From: Herbaspirillum sp. AP02
GTDB taxonomy: Bacteria; Pseudomonadota; Gammaproteobacteria; Burkholderiales; Burkholderiaceae_D
Assembly (NCBI RefSeq): GCF_015767275.1
Contig: NZ_JADWMY010000003.1
Coordinates: 62,001 to 126,000, forward strand
DNA length: 64,000 bases
Reading direction: 5' to 3'
The position numbers and the translations under genes were made by a program. Of the stretch, positions 29,201 to 36,022 are shown in pieces (position 1 is the first letter of the stretch; each line of letters starts with the position of its first letter). A model generated the notes under the pieces. The model did no database searches and was not told the origin of the DNA. It was given only the letters and a program-made list of their open reading frames with translations.

Positions 29201-30254
29201 CCTGAGCCGCATGAACGACATCGAGGCCCCGCTGGAAGTGAACATGCCCGTCGGTAACGACCGCGTGGCCGTGCGCATCACGCCGGTCTCGCTGGATGCC
29301 GGCAGCCTTACCGACGAGCCGGCCAGCCGCTTCGGCGGTGGCGGCAGCAGCGCCACCGGCCTGGGCAAGCAGAGCGCCAGCGGCGTCGGTGTGGCAGTGG
29401 CCTACGAGCGTCCCGAGGATGGCGCCAAGGCCGACATCGGCACCACGCCGCGTGGCTTCAAGTACCCCAATATCGTCGGTGGGGTGAGCGTGGAACAGTC
29501 CTTCCCGGGCAGCAGCACCAACCGCTTTGCGGTGAACGTCTCGCGGCGCGCGGTCAACGACAGCATCACCTCCTTCGCCGGCAGTACCGATCCCCGCATC
29601 GGCCGCTCCTGGGGTGGCGTGACCGCCAATGGTGGCCGGGCCGAGATGAGTTCGGACGACGCACAGACCGGCGTCTACGCCTATGGCGCGCTGCACAGCC
29701 TGCGCGGCAACAACGTGGAATCCAACACCCGCGTGGAACTGGGGGGTGGCGCCTATCAGTACCTCACCAATGCCGAGGACGAAAAGATGACCGCCGGGGT
29801 GTCGGCCACCATCATCAGCTACGCCAACAACCAGAACTACTACACCTACGGCCATGGCGGTTACTTCAGTCCGCAGGCCTATCTGGGACTGGGCGTGCCC
29901 GTCACCTGGGCCAAGCGTTCCGACAAGTTCACCTTCCAGCTCAAGGGCTCGGTGGGGATGCAGTATTTCCGCCAGGATGCGGCTGACTACTTCCCCACCG
30001 ATGCCGCGCTGCAGGCCGCCAGCGGCCGCCAGTATGCGCAGCAGACCAAGACCGGCCTGGGCTACAGCCTGGAAGGCAACGGCGAATACCGCTTCGCGCC
30101 CCGCCTGTTCGTCGGTGGCGCGCTGCGTCTGAACAATTCGAGCGACTTCCGCGAACTCAACGTCGCCATGTATCTGCGTTACACGCTGGAGGACATGCAG
30201 GGCAGCTTCCTGACCCTGCCGGTGAGCCCGTACCGTTCTCCTTATTCCAACTGA
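26181..30254 (+). CDS. bcsC: Cellulose export outer-membrane protein BcsC
   Basis: 1357 residues, close to the usual BcsC size. A signal peptide (LAIGVLSAWLGVAAHA) is followed by about 19 TPR-like repeats to roughly residue 830. A Gln/Ala/Pro-rich linker (about 860-960) precedes the C-terminal beta-barrel (from NDILQSRSAYVTQGVVVRG to YLRYTLEDMQGSFLTLPVSPYRSPYSN). The TPR part forms the periplasmic scaffold and the barrel is the exit pore. RBS GGGAGAAG is inside bcsZ. A long antisense frame (27075-30962) is a GC-bias artefact. Confidence 0.95.
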   Translation: MRARRSTLAIGVLSAWLGVAAHAAEPELAAQLIEQGQYWQARDNAQRAAEVWQKVLQLDANQVNALYGMGLIGVKQNKPQQAKQYLDRLQALSPQPWQANQLAQDIALAKPENKALLAEARRLVDAGERDRATDTFRKMFNGLTPQGTIGREYYNNLAFNEAAWPEARKGMERLLRETPDDSILALFYAKQLARHEDSRLEGIRQLARLSRKTDIGGDADESWRLALIWQGPPSPAQVSLFDDFLKSHPDDQQIRDLLAKGRQQVVVGQQPTVVGRGLQALEKGDLQEAEKAFQERLSSHPDDVDALGGMGVIRQQQNRLAEAEPLLARSVAKGGSSWKKALDSVRYWLLIQRGRDLQAGGQTAQAQDALAQALRLDPKSLDGRVAIADIQASAGQYEAATANYRQVLAVQPKQVPAIRGLVNVLAQTGHADEALRLLDQLTPAQQAEFGDQGRLRALRARQQASLAEQRNDIDGALAAMREAVKNDPDNVWTTFDLARLYVKAGQSKQARTTIDDFTRAHRDNVEALYASALLSVEMEQWQDALDTLRRIPDQRRTAAMNELASQVTLTIQVNHAAELVRTGQRQEALVLLDRVQPQAAGNPERTGTLASAYVDAGDTPRAMAMMQPLVTPPATPSVNTRLQYASILLRAGEDAQVYGLLTALQNQSMNAATRKQYDDLRFLYRVRQAERLRQGGDLAAAYDTLAPALAQRPTDTDAIAALARMFNAAGDNLRALALYQQLAQRNPRDANVLLGAADTAVQAHENAYALKLLDQFGKLDSSDPTTLTEAARIYRALGKTGEATGLLRKAVAIENGARQRTLAAQGNGFDPAINPFRTQRRLPGSDDMAAIPPPAETTLRPVAMAAPAAVDILPAPAMAQRQLQAQQLQQAQQAQQAPAYATPLGPVFSTATPVAAAPVQGGAYAQPGARVAAARTANATTNAPTTALPGAATATQRALLGLQAPSANGVAVDNLSPAQRALNDILQSRSAYVTQGVVVRGNASESGLSRMNDIEAPLEVNMPVGNDRVAVRITPVSLDAGSLTDEPASRFGGGGSSATGLGKQSASGVGVAVAYERPEDGAKADIGTTPRGFKYPNIVGGVSVEQSFPGSSTNRFAVNVSRRAVNDSITSFAGSTDPRIGRSWGGVTANGGRAEMSSDDAQTGVYAYGALHSLRGNNVESNTRVELGGGAYQYLTNAEDEKMTAGVSATIISYANNQNYYTYGHGGYFSPQAYLGLGVPVTWAKRSDKFTFQLKGSVGMQYFRQDAADYFPTDAALQAASGRQYAQQTKTGLGYSLEGNGEYRFAPRLFVGGALRLNNSSDFRELNVAMYLRYTLEDMQGSFLTLPVSPYRSPYSN

Positions 30255-30275
30255 TTCCTTTATCGACATATCGCT

Positions 30276-30947
30276 ATGGCTACTGCATCCGTTCTGGCAG
30301 GTCTGACTATCCTGGTACTCGGCGAGAGCCACATGAGTCTGGCCGACCACCTCACCGAACCCCTCAACGCCAAGCTGACCCAGCTCGGCGCCAAGGTCCA
30401 TTCCATCGGCGCCTGCGGCGCCAGTGCCGGCGACTGGCTGACCAGCAAGAAGGTCGATTGCGGCGCCGACCAGGTCGACAACGGCAAGATCCAGATCAAG
30501 GGCCGCGAAGCCACCACCACCCCGATCGGTCAGCTCATCGCCAAGGACAAGCCCGACCTGGTGGTGCTGGTCATCGGCGACACCATGGCCTCCTACGACA
30601 AGCCGGACTTCCCCAAGGCCTGGGCCTGGCAGAGCGTGACCGGTCTGACCAAGGCGATTGCCGCCACCGGCACCAAGTGCGCCTGGGTCGGCCCGGCCTG
30701 GGGCAAGGCCGGCGGCATGTATGGCAAGAACGATGCACGCACCCAGCTGATGTCGCGCTTCCTGGCCTCCAACGTGGCGCCCTGCACCTATATCGATTCG
30801 CTGACCATGTCCAAGCCCGGCCAGTGGGTCACCACCGATGGCCAGCACTTCACCGTGGCCGGCTACAAGTCCTGGGGCAATGCCATCGGCGACGCGCTGG
30901 CCAAGCTGCCAGCCGATGCGGTGAGCAGCAAGGGAGCCAAAAAATGA
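30276..30947 (+). CDS. wssF: WssF-like SGNH/GDSL-type protein of cellulose acetylation
   Basis: 223 residues. The GDSL block I is modified to VLGESHMS (residues 14-21). IGDTMASY and the C-terminal TTDGQHFTVAGYKSWG (the D-x2-H triad block) are in the expected order. The position directly after bcsC and before an algF-like gene equals that of Pseudomonas wssF, whose product is thought to present or transfer acyl groups for cellulose acetylation. No convincing signal peptide is visible, although the hydrophobic first 14 residues could be misread as one. Its last four bases overlap the next gene. Confidence 0.75.
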   Translation: MATASVLAGLTILVLGESHMSLADHLTEPLNAKLTQLGAKVHSIGACGASAGDWLTSKKVDCGADQVDNGKIQIKGREATTTPIGQLIAKDKPDLVVLVIGDTMASYDKPDFPKAWAWQSVTGLTKAIAATGTKCAWVGPAWGKAGGMYGKNDARTQLMSRFLASNVAPCTYIDSLTMSKPGQWVTTDGQHFTVAGYKSWGNAIGDALAKLPADAVSSKGAKK

Positions 30948-31612
30948 GGGTGATGCAGGCACTGGCCGCTGCTGCGGCCCTGCTGTGCGGTGCCAGCGCG
31001 CTGGCCGCCGACATCCCGCTCTATCCCACCGGCCCGGCCGAGGATGCGGCCTTCATCCGCTTCGTCAACGGCACTGCCGAGCCCTTGCAGGTGCTGGCGC
31101 AGAAGGGCCAGCCGCCGCTGAAGCTGGAAGCGGCCAAGCCGGTCTCGTCCTTCTTCCCGGTGACGGCCAAGTCGACCATCAAGGGTACCCTCACGGTCGG
31201 CGCCAGGAGCCTGGAGCTGGGCGTGCAGGCCAAGCCGGGCGAATTCGCCACGGTGGTGGTGCTGCCCGGTGCCAAGGGCATCAGCCAGGTGACGGTGCAG
31301 GATAACCCGGACGACTTCAATGGCCTGAAGGCCTCGTTGGCCTTCTTCAACCTGGATGCCTCCTGCAAGGCGGCGGCACTGCGCCCGGCCGGGCGTAACG
31401 CCGATCTGTTCAAGGACGTCAAGCAGGGCAGCCTGCAACGGCGCTCGATCAACCCGGTCAAGCTGTCGGTGCAACTGGTGTGCGGCGGGGCCAACAGCGG
31501 TCCGGTGCTGGACCTGGGCGAACTGAAGGCGGGCGAGCGCTACAGCGTGCTGTTGCTGCCGTCGGACAAGGGTCCGCGCCTGCTGGCGGCGACCGACAAG
31601 CTGGCCAACTGA
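30944..31612 (+). CDS. wssG: WssG, AlgF-like periplasmic acetylation protein
   Basis: 222 residues with a signal peptide (LAAAAALLCGASALAAD) and an AlgF-type body: IPLYPTGPAEDAAFIRFVNG, a beta-rich middle, and a repeat-like C-terminal half. AlgF and WssG are non-enzymatic partners that help pass acetyl groups to the polymer in the periplasm. The ATG overlaps the wssF stop, and wssH follows after 25 bases. Confidence 0.85.
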   Translation: MRVMQALAAAAALLCGASALAADIPLYPTGPAEDAAFIRFVNGTAEPLQVLAQKGQPPLKLEAAKPVSSFFPVTAKSTIKGTLTVGARSLELGVQAKPGEFATVVVLPGAKGISQVTVQDNPDDFNGLKASLAFFNLDASCKAAALRPAGRNADLFKDVKQGSLQRRSINPVKLSVQLVCGGANSGPVLDLGELKAGERYSVLLLPSDKGPRLLAATDKLAN

Positions 31613-31637
31613 ACCATCGCCCGACTGCGCTGCCGCC

Positions 31638-33053
31638 ATGGTCTTTGCCTCGCTTGAATTCCTGACGCTGTTCCTGCCGCTGTTCCTGCTGGTCTATGCG
31701 GTGGTGCCGCAGCGCGGGCGCAACCTCGTGCTGCTGCTGGGCAGCTGGCTGTTCTACGGCTGGCTGAGCCCGCTGTTCCTGTCGCTGCACGTGGTGCTGA
31801 CCATCGTGGCCTGGGTCGGCGGTCTGCTGGTGGACCGCTCGCGCGAGGACGGGCGAGGGCGCGTGCGCCTGCTCACGGCACTGGTGGTCTTCAATACCGC
31901 CGTGCTGGTCTGGTACAAGTACGCCAACATCGTCGCTGCCACCATCAGCGACCTGATGGTCCAGTACGGCGCCATGCCGCTGGCCTGGCAGAAGGTGGCG
32001 CTGCCGGCGGGCCTGTCCTTCATCGTGCTGCAGGCGATCTCCTATCTGGTGGACGTGCACCGGCGCACGGTGGCGGTGGAGCGCAGCTTCATCAACTACG
32101 CCACCTACATTTCCATGTTCGGCCATTCGATCGCCGGCCCCATCATCCGTTACGACTGGGTGCAGCGCGAACTGACCCAGCGCTGGTTCAACCTGGAGAA
32201 TTTTTCCCTGGGCGCGCGCCGCTTCATGGTCGGCATGGCCATGAAGGTATTGGTGGCCGACACCCTCTCGCCGGTGGTGGATGCCGCCTTCCACCTGCAG
32301 CAGCCCAGCTTCGTGGACGCCTGGATCGGCTGCCTGGCCTATTCGCTGCAGCTGTTCTTCGACTTTTCCGGCTACAGCGCCATGGCCATCGGTCTGGGGC
32401 TGATGCTGGGTTTCCACTTCCCGGAAAACTTCAACCATCCCTACCTGGTCGGCAGCATCCAGGATTTCTGGCGGCGCTGGCACATCTCGCTGTCCAGCTG
32501 GCTGCGCGACTATCTCTACATCGGCCTGGGCGGCAACCGCCATGGGGTGTGGAAGACCTACCGCAACCTGTTCCTGACCATGGCCATCGCCGGTCTCTGG
32601 CATGGCGGCGACAGCTGGAACTACCTGCTCTGGGGCTCGGCCCACGGGCTGGCCCTGTGCCTGGATCGCGCCTGGTCGCGCTCGACCCTGCCGGCCATCC
32701 CCGGCTGGCTGGCCCATGTGCTGACGCTGCTGTTCGTCTGCCTGGCCTGGACCCTGTTCCGTTCGCCCGACTTCGCCACTGCCATCACCATGTATGCCGG
32801 CCAGTTCGGGCTGCACGGGATGGGCCTGAGCGACGCGTTGGCCGTGGTATTGCGCCCGGTGCAGGCGCTGGCCGTGCTGCTGGGCCTGTTCTGGATCGTC
32901 GCGCCCCTGTGGCAGGAGGCCAGCCAGGCGCGCTGGGCCGATAGCGTGGTGTATCTCTGGTTCCTCCGGCTGTGGCCGGTGGCCGGCTTCCTGCTGTCCT
33001 TCGCGCTGATTGCCAGCCGCGAGACGGTGCCTTTCCTTTACTTCCAGTTCTGA
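31638..33053 (+). CDS. wssH: WssH, MBOAT O-acyltransferase (AlgI-like)
   Basis: 471 residues with about ten membrane helices. MBOAT hallmarks are YISMFGHSIAGPIIRYDWV, IQDFWRRWHISLSSWLRDY and the catalytic His in GLWHGGDSWNYLLWGSAHG (near residue 320). It moves acetyl from a cytoplasmic donor across the inner membrane for WssI and WssF to place on cellulose. The gene order matches Pseudomonas wssG-H-I. Confidence 0.93.
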   Translation: MVFASLEFLTLFLPLFLLVYAVVPQRGRNLVLLLGSWLFYGWLSPLFLSLHVVLTIVAWVGGLLVDRSREDGRGRVRLLTALVVFNTAVLVWYKYANIVAATISDLMVQYGAMPLAWQKVALPAGLSFIVLQAISYLVDVHRRTVAVERSFINYATYISMFGHSIAGPIIRYDWVQRELTQRWFNLENFSLGARRFMVGMAMKVLVADTLSPVVDAAFHLQQPSFVDAWIGCLAYSLQLFFDFSGYSAMAIGLGLMLGFHFPENFNHPYLVGSIQDFWRRWHISLSSWLRDYLYIGLGGNRHGVWKTYRNLFLTMAIAGLWHGGDSWNYLLWGSAHGLALCLDRAWSRSTLPAIPGWLAHVLTLLFVCLAWTLFRSPDFATAITMYAGQFGLHGMGLSDALAVVLRPVQALAVLLGLFWIVAPLWQEASQARWADSVVYLWFLRLWPVAGFLLSFALIASRETVPFLYFQF

Positions 33054-33068
33054 TCCCGCGAGTCCGCC

Positions 33069-34247
33069 ATGAGCACGCCTCCCGTCTCCGCTCCCGCCAC
33101 GCCGGCCGCCCCCAGCGCCCTGGCCCGGCGCGCCAGCCGTTGGGCCGGCCTGGTTTTGGCCGTGGTGTTGGCAGCCGGCCTGCTGGGCTGTGGCTGGCTG
33201 GTCTATGCCAGCAAGATCGAATGGCTGCCCGCCAGCTGGACCCGTGACGATGCCCTGCATGGCGAGCTGACCCACCGCATCGCCAAGCAGTTGTCCAATG
33301 CCTGGCTGCCGGAACAGGCTGCCCGGCTGGAACGCGCCGGCAGCTGGCTGCTGCTGCATGACACCGGCCCCCGGGTGCGCAGCGGTTGCCCTGGCTGGCT
33401 GTTCCTGACCGAGGAATTGCAGGTCCATCGCGACGCCCAGGCCAACGCCCAGGCCAAGCTGCAGGCCGTCGTCGCCCTGCGCCAGAAGCTGGCCCAGCGC
33501 AACATCGCCCTGCTGGTGGCGGTGGTGCCCGACAAGAGCCGCATCGCCGCCACGCAGTTGTGCGGTCTGACGCGCCCGGCCCAACTGGAGGCGCGTGCCG
33601 CCCAGTGGATCGCCGGGCTGCAGCAGGCGGGCGTACGCACCATCGACCTGGCCCCCACGCTGGCGCCGCTCGGTGCCTCGGCCTGGCTGCGCACCGATAC
33701 CCACTGGAACGAAACCGGTGCGCAGGCCGCGGCTGCGGTGATTGCCGCCCAGGTGCGCGCTGCCGGCCTGCAGCCCACGCCGGCGCAAGCCTATCAGGCC
33801 CAGCCGGGCCCGCTGGCGCGCCGCCCTGGCGACCTGGTCCACCTGGCCGGCCTGGACTGGCTGCCATTGCGCTGGCAACCCCAGCCGGAAGAAGTGGCCG
33901 CCACCGAATTCAAGGAAGTGGCAGCGGCAGCGACTGCACCGACTGCACCGGCTGATGCCGCCAAGGGGGGCGATGATCTGGACGACCTGCTGGGTGACCA
34001 GCAGTTGCCCAATGTGGCCTTGATCGGCACCTCGTTCTCGCGCAATTCCAACTTTGTGGGCTTCCTGCAGAGGGCGCTGGGCGCGAAGATCGGCAGCTTC
34101 GCCAAGGACGGCGGCAAGTTCTCCGGCAGCGCCAATGAGTATTTCTCCAACCCTGCCTTCAGCCAGACACCGCCCAAGCTGGTGGTGTGGGAAATCCCCG
34201 AGCGCGATCTGCAGACGCCCTACGAGGCGATCAGGCTGGCGCGGTGA
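33069..34247 (+). CDS. wssI: WssI, AlgJ/AlgX-like SGNH acetyltransferase
   Basis: 392 residues. A single N-terminal membrane anchor (LVLAVVLAAGLLGCGWLVY) precedes a periplasmic SGNH-hydrolase-like domain. The catalytic Asp/His pair is in TDTHWNETGA (near residue 210) and the nucleophile block is IGTSFSRNSNF (near residue 320). A Thr/Ala/Asp-rich loop (about 278-305) lies between them. It transfers acetyl from the WssH route to cellulose. Last gene of the operon; 30 bases further on is the TA flank of MITE-like copy A2. Confidence 0.9.
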   Translation: MSTPPVSAPATPAAPSALARRASRWAGLVLAVVLAAGLLGCGWLVYASKIEWLPASWTRDDALHGELTHRIAKQLSNAWLPEQAARLERAGSWLLLHDTGPRVRSGCPGWLFLTEELQVHRDAQANAQAKLQAVVALRQKLAQRNIALLVAVVPDKSRIAATQLCGLTRPAQLEARAAQWIAGLQQAGVRTIDLAPTLAPLGASAWLRTDTHWNETGAQAAAAVIAAQVRAAGLQPTPAQAYQAQPGPLARRPGDLVHLAGLDWLPLRWQPQPEEVAATEFKEVAAAATAPTAPADAAKGGDDLDDLLGDQQLPNVALIGTSFSRNSNFVGFLQRALGAKIGSFAKDGGKFSGSANEYFSNPAFSQTPPKLVVWEIPERDLQTPYEAIRLAR

Positions 34248-34279
34248 ATAACAAGGTGATTTGTTGTTTGTAGGCAATA

Positions 34280-34545
34280 GGGCCTGTTCACATTCAATCT
34301 GTGAGTGCGAGAGGTCGCCAAGCGTTGTCTGCCTAGGCGCGGCGACGCGCCGTGGTGGTGCCACGGCAAGGAGCTGCAACAACGGCAGGCGACGCTTGGC
34401 GGCCTCTCCCGGAGGGTTGCCCCCAGAAGGCGCGCTGGCCGCGTTGCACGTCAGGGCTGGTGGCACCACCACCAGCCCTGACGCGCGCCTTGCCACCCCG
34501 CCTTCTGGGGGCAACGCATCTCACAGATTGAATGTGAACAGGCCC
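34280..34545 (+). mobile_element. MITE-like element, subfamily A copy 2 (A2)
   Basis: 266 bp, perfect 26-base terminal inverted repeats (34280-34305 and 34520-34545) beginning GGGCCTGTTCACATTCAA, with TA on both flanks (34278-34279, 34546-34547). The left compound hairpin has 25-base outer arms 34309-34333/34384-34408. The right one has a perfect 17-bp stem 34416-34432/34499-34515 with a 15-bp apical stem 34449-34463/34469-34483. No ORF. It fills most of the 404-bp gap between the cellulose operon and the Wadjet genes and may act as a transcriptional barrier. Confidence 0.85.
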
Positions 34546-34651
34546 TAGTCTCTTCCCCGCTCCCAGCGTTCTGCCACCCGCTTTGCTGGAGGCCAACCCC
34601 CGGGCCTGCTAAACTTGCCGATCCGCCCACTGTGCAGGGCGGGCTCCAGGC

Positions 34652-36022
34652 ATGATCCTGGCCAACCTCCACGACAAATTGACAGAAGAATTCGACCCCG
34701 CTCCCCTCGCGGACGAGCATGAATCAGGCTCCTTCGAGAGCTATTTCCGCGATCCCACCCAGGCCGCCGAAGCGCCCCTGGCCTGGGGCCTGGGCCAGCG
34801 GCTGGATGTGCTGGACGCCCTGCGCGGCCTGGTCTCCGGCGGCCAGGCGGCGGCGCGCCTGCGCATCTGGGTGTTCCTGGAACTGGCGGCCCAGCCGCAA
34901 GGGCGGCTGCAGCGCGAGGACCTGAACCAGCTGTTCTACGCCCTGAAGCCCGAGGCCATGGACGCCGCGCTCAAGCGCCTGCGCGATCTGGGCCTGCTGG
35001 TCTGGGATGCCACCGACCAGGATTACCAGCTCTCGTCCATCGCCCAGCAGGTGCAAGCCCTGCTGGCACCGCTCACGCGCGCCGTCGGCGAGGACGACGA
35101 GATGGCCGCGCTGCTCTCGCAGGTGGCCGGCGCCCAGGCGCTGGGCCTGTCCGATGCCAGCCAGATCCGCCACCTGCATGCCCAGCTGGCGCGCCTGCAC
35201 GACCAGTTCGCCGATGCCATCGAAAGCGGCTCCGAAGCCCTGCTGCGCGAAGCCCAGCCGCGTTTCGACCGCGCCCTGAAGCTGGTCAACCGCGCCGGTG
35301 AGGCTCTCACCGCCCTGATCCGCAGCGAACACGCCGACGCCCGTCTGGAGCGCGAAGCCCGCGCCCTGGGCAATGGCCAGGCCCGTCTGTTGACCATGGC
35401 CAGCCAGTTCACCCGCGCCCTGCAGCAGGCCGACCGCCAACGCGTGACCCTGGGCAGCACCGGCGTGACCAGTTCGGACGTGCGGCGCTGGCTGCAGAGC
35501 CATCCCGACCTGTCATCCCTGATGGGCGAGGCGCTGTCCATGGGTGTGAAGCCGGTCTTCGTCAGTGGCCATGAATTGCTGGACGTGGCCGAGGGCGAGC
35601 TGGAACGCGACCGCCCCGACGCGCAACGCTCGCAAGGACTGCCGCCACCCGCCCAGGCTGTGGAGGGCAAGATCGAAGCGCTGCGCATGCCGGTCGAGCT
35701 GGGCGAGCTGATCGCGCAGTTGAGCCAGCTGGGCGCCCTGCCGCAAGAGGGGGCTGAGGGCCAGCCGCAGCTTCAGCCTTTGCCGCTGCCAACCGTGGTG
35801 CTGGGCGGCAGCTTCGGCAAGGCCGCCTACCGCCTGCAATTGCTGCCGCTGCTGGGCGACCGCCAGGCGCAGACCCTGCAGGGCCAGACCGGCGACCTGG
35901 CACGCCTGCCGTGGCAGGCCGGCTTCCTGCCGTTGGTCGAGAAAATCGATGACCCGGATGTCGCCGCCATCAGTGCCGGCGCCGTCCATCCAGACCCATC
36001 CCCGGAAAGACCGAATGAGTGA
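34652..36022 (+). CDS. jetA: Wadjet JetA / MksF (kleisin-like subunit)
   Basis: 456 residues. It is identified mainly from context as the first of four genes in the order kleisin, KITE, SMC, TOPRIM. The protein is helical with an N-terminal winged-helix-like part (LRIWVFLELAAQ, QLFYALKPEAMDAALKRLRDLGLLVWD) and a MukF/MksF-like central helical bundle. The C-terminal beta-rich tail (TVVLGGSFGKAAYRLQLLPL) would contact the SMC. The kleisin bridges the two SMC heads of the loop-extruding motor. The ATG lies 105 bases past the MITE flank and the ribosome site is weak. The last eight bases overlap jetB. Confidence 0.85.
   Translation: MILANLHDKLTEEFDPAPLADEHESGSFESYFRDPTQAAEAPLAWGLGQRLDVLDALRGLVSGGQAAARLRIWVFLELAAQPQGRLQREDLNQLFYALKPEAMDAALKRLRDLGLLVWDATDQDYQLSSIAQQVQALLAPLTRAVGEDDEMAALLSQVAGAQALGLSDASQIRHLHAQLARLHDQFADAIESGSEALLREAQPRFDRALKLVNRAGEALTALIRSEHADARLEREARALGNGQARLLTMASQFTRALQQADRQRVTLGSTGVTSSDVRRWLQSHPDLSSLMGEALSMGVKPVFVSGHELLDVAEGELERDRPDAQRSQGLPPPAQAVEGKIEALRMPVELGELIAQLSQLGALPQEGAEGQPQLQPLPLPTVVLGGSFGKAAYRLQLLPLLGDRQAQTLQGQTGDLARLPWQAGFLPLVEKIDDPDVAAISAGAVHPDPSPERPNE

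Noticed and set aside
27075..30962. Open frame of 1295 codons on the minus strand opposite bcsC
   Set aside because: It is antisense to a confidently recognised bcsC/wssF, has His/Gln/Gly-rich composition typical of reversed high-GC coding DNA and shows no domain.
31458..34514. Open frame of 1018 codons opposite wssH/wssI, reading into element A2
   Set aside because: Shadow frame in GC-rich DNA; it even runs through the non-coding element.
34280..34545. Element A2 as an integron attC site or a CRISPR leader
   Set aside because: Perfect terminal repeats with TA flanks, no R-box core sites, no integrase, no regularly spaced repeats or cas genes.
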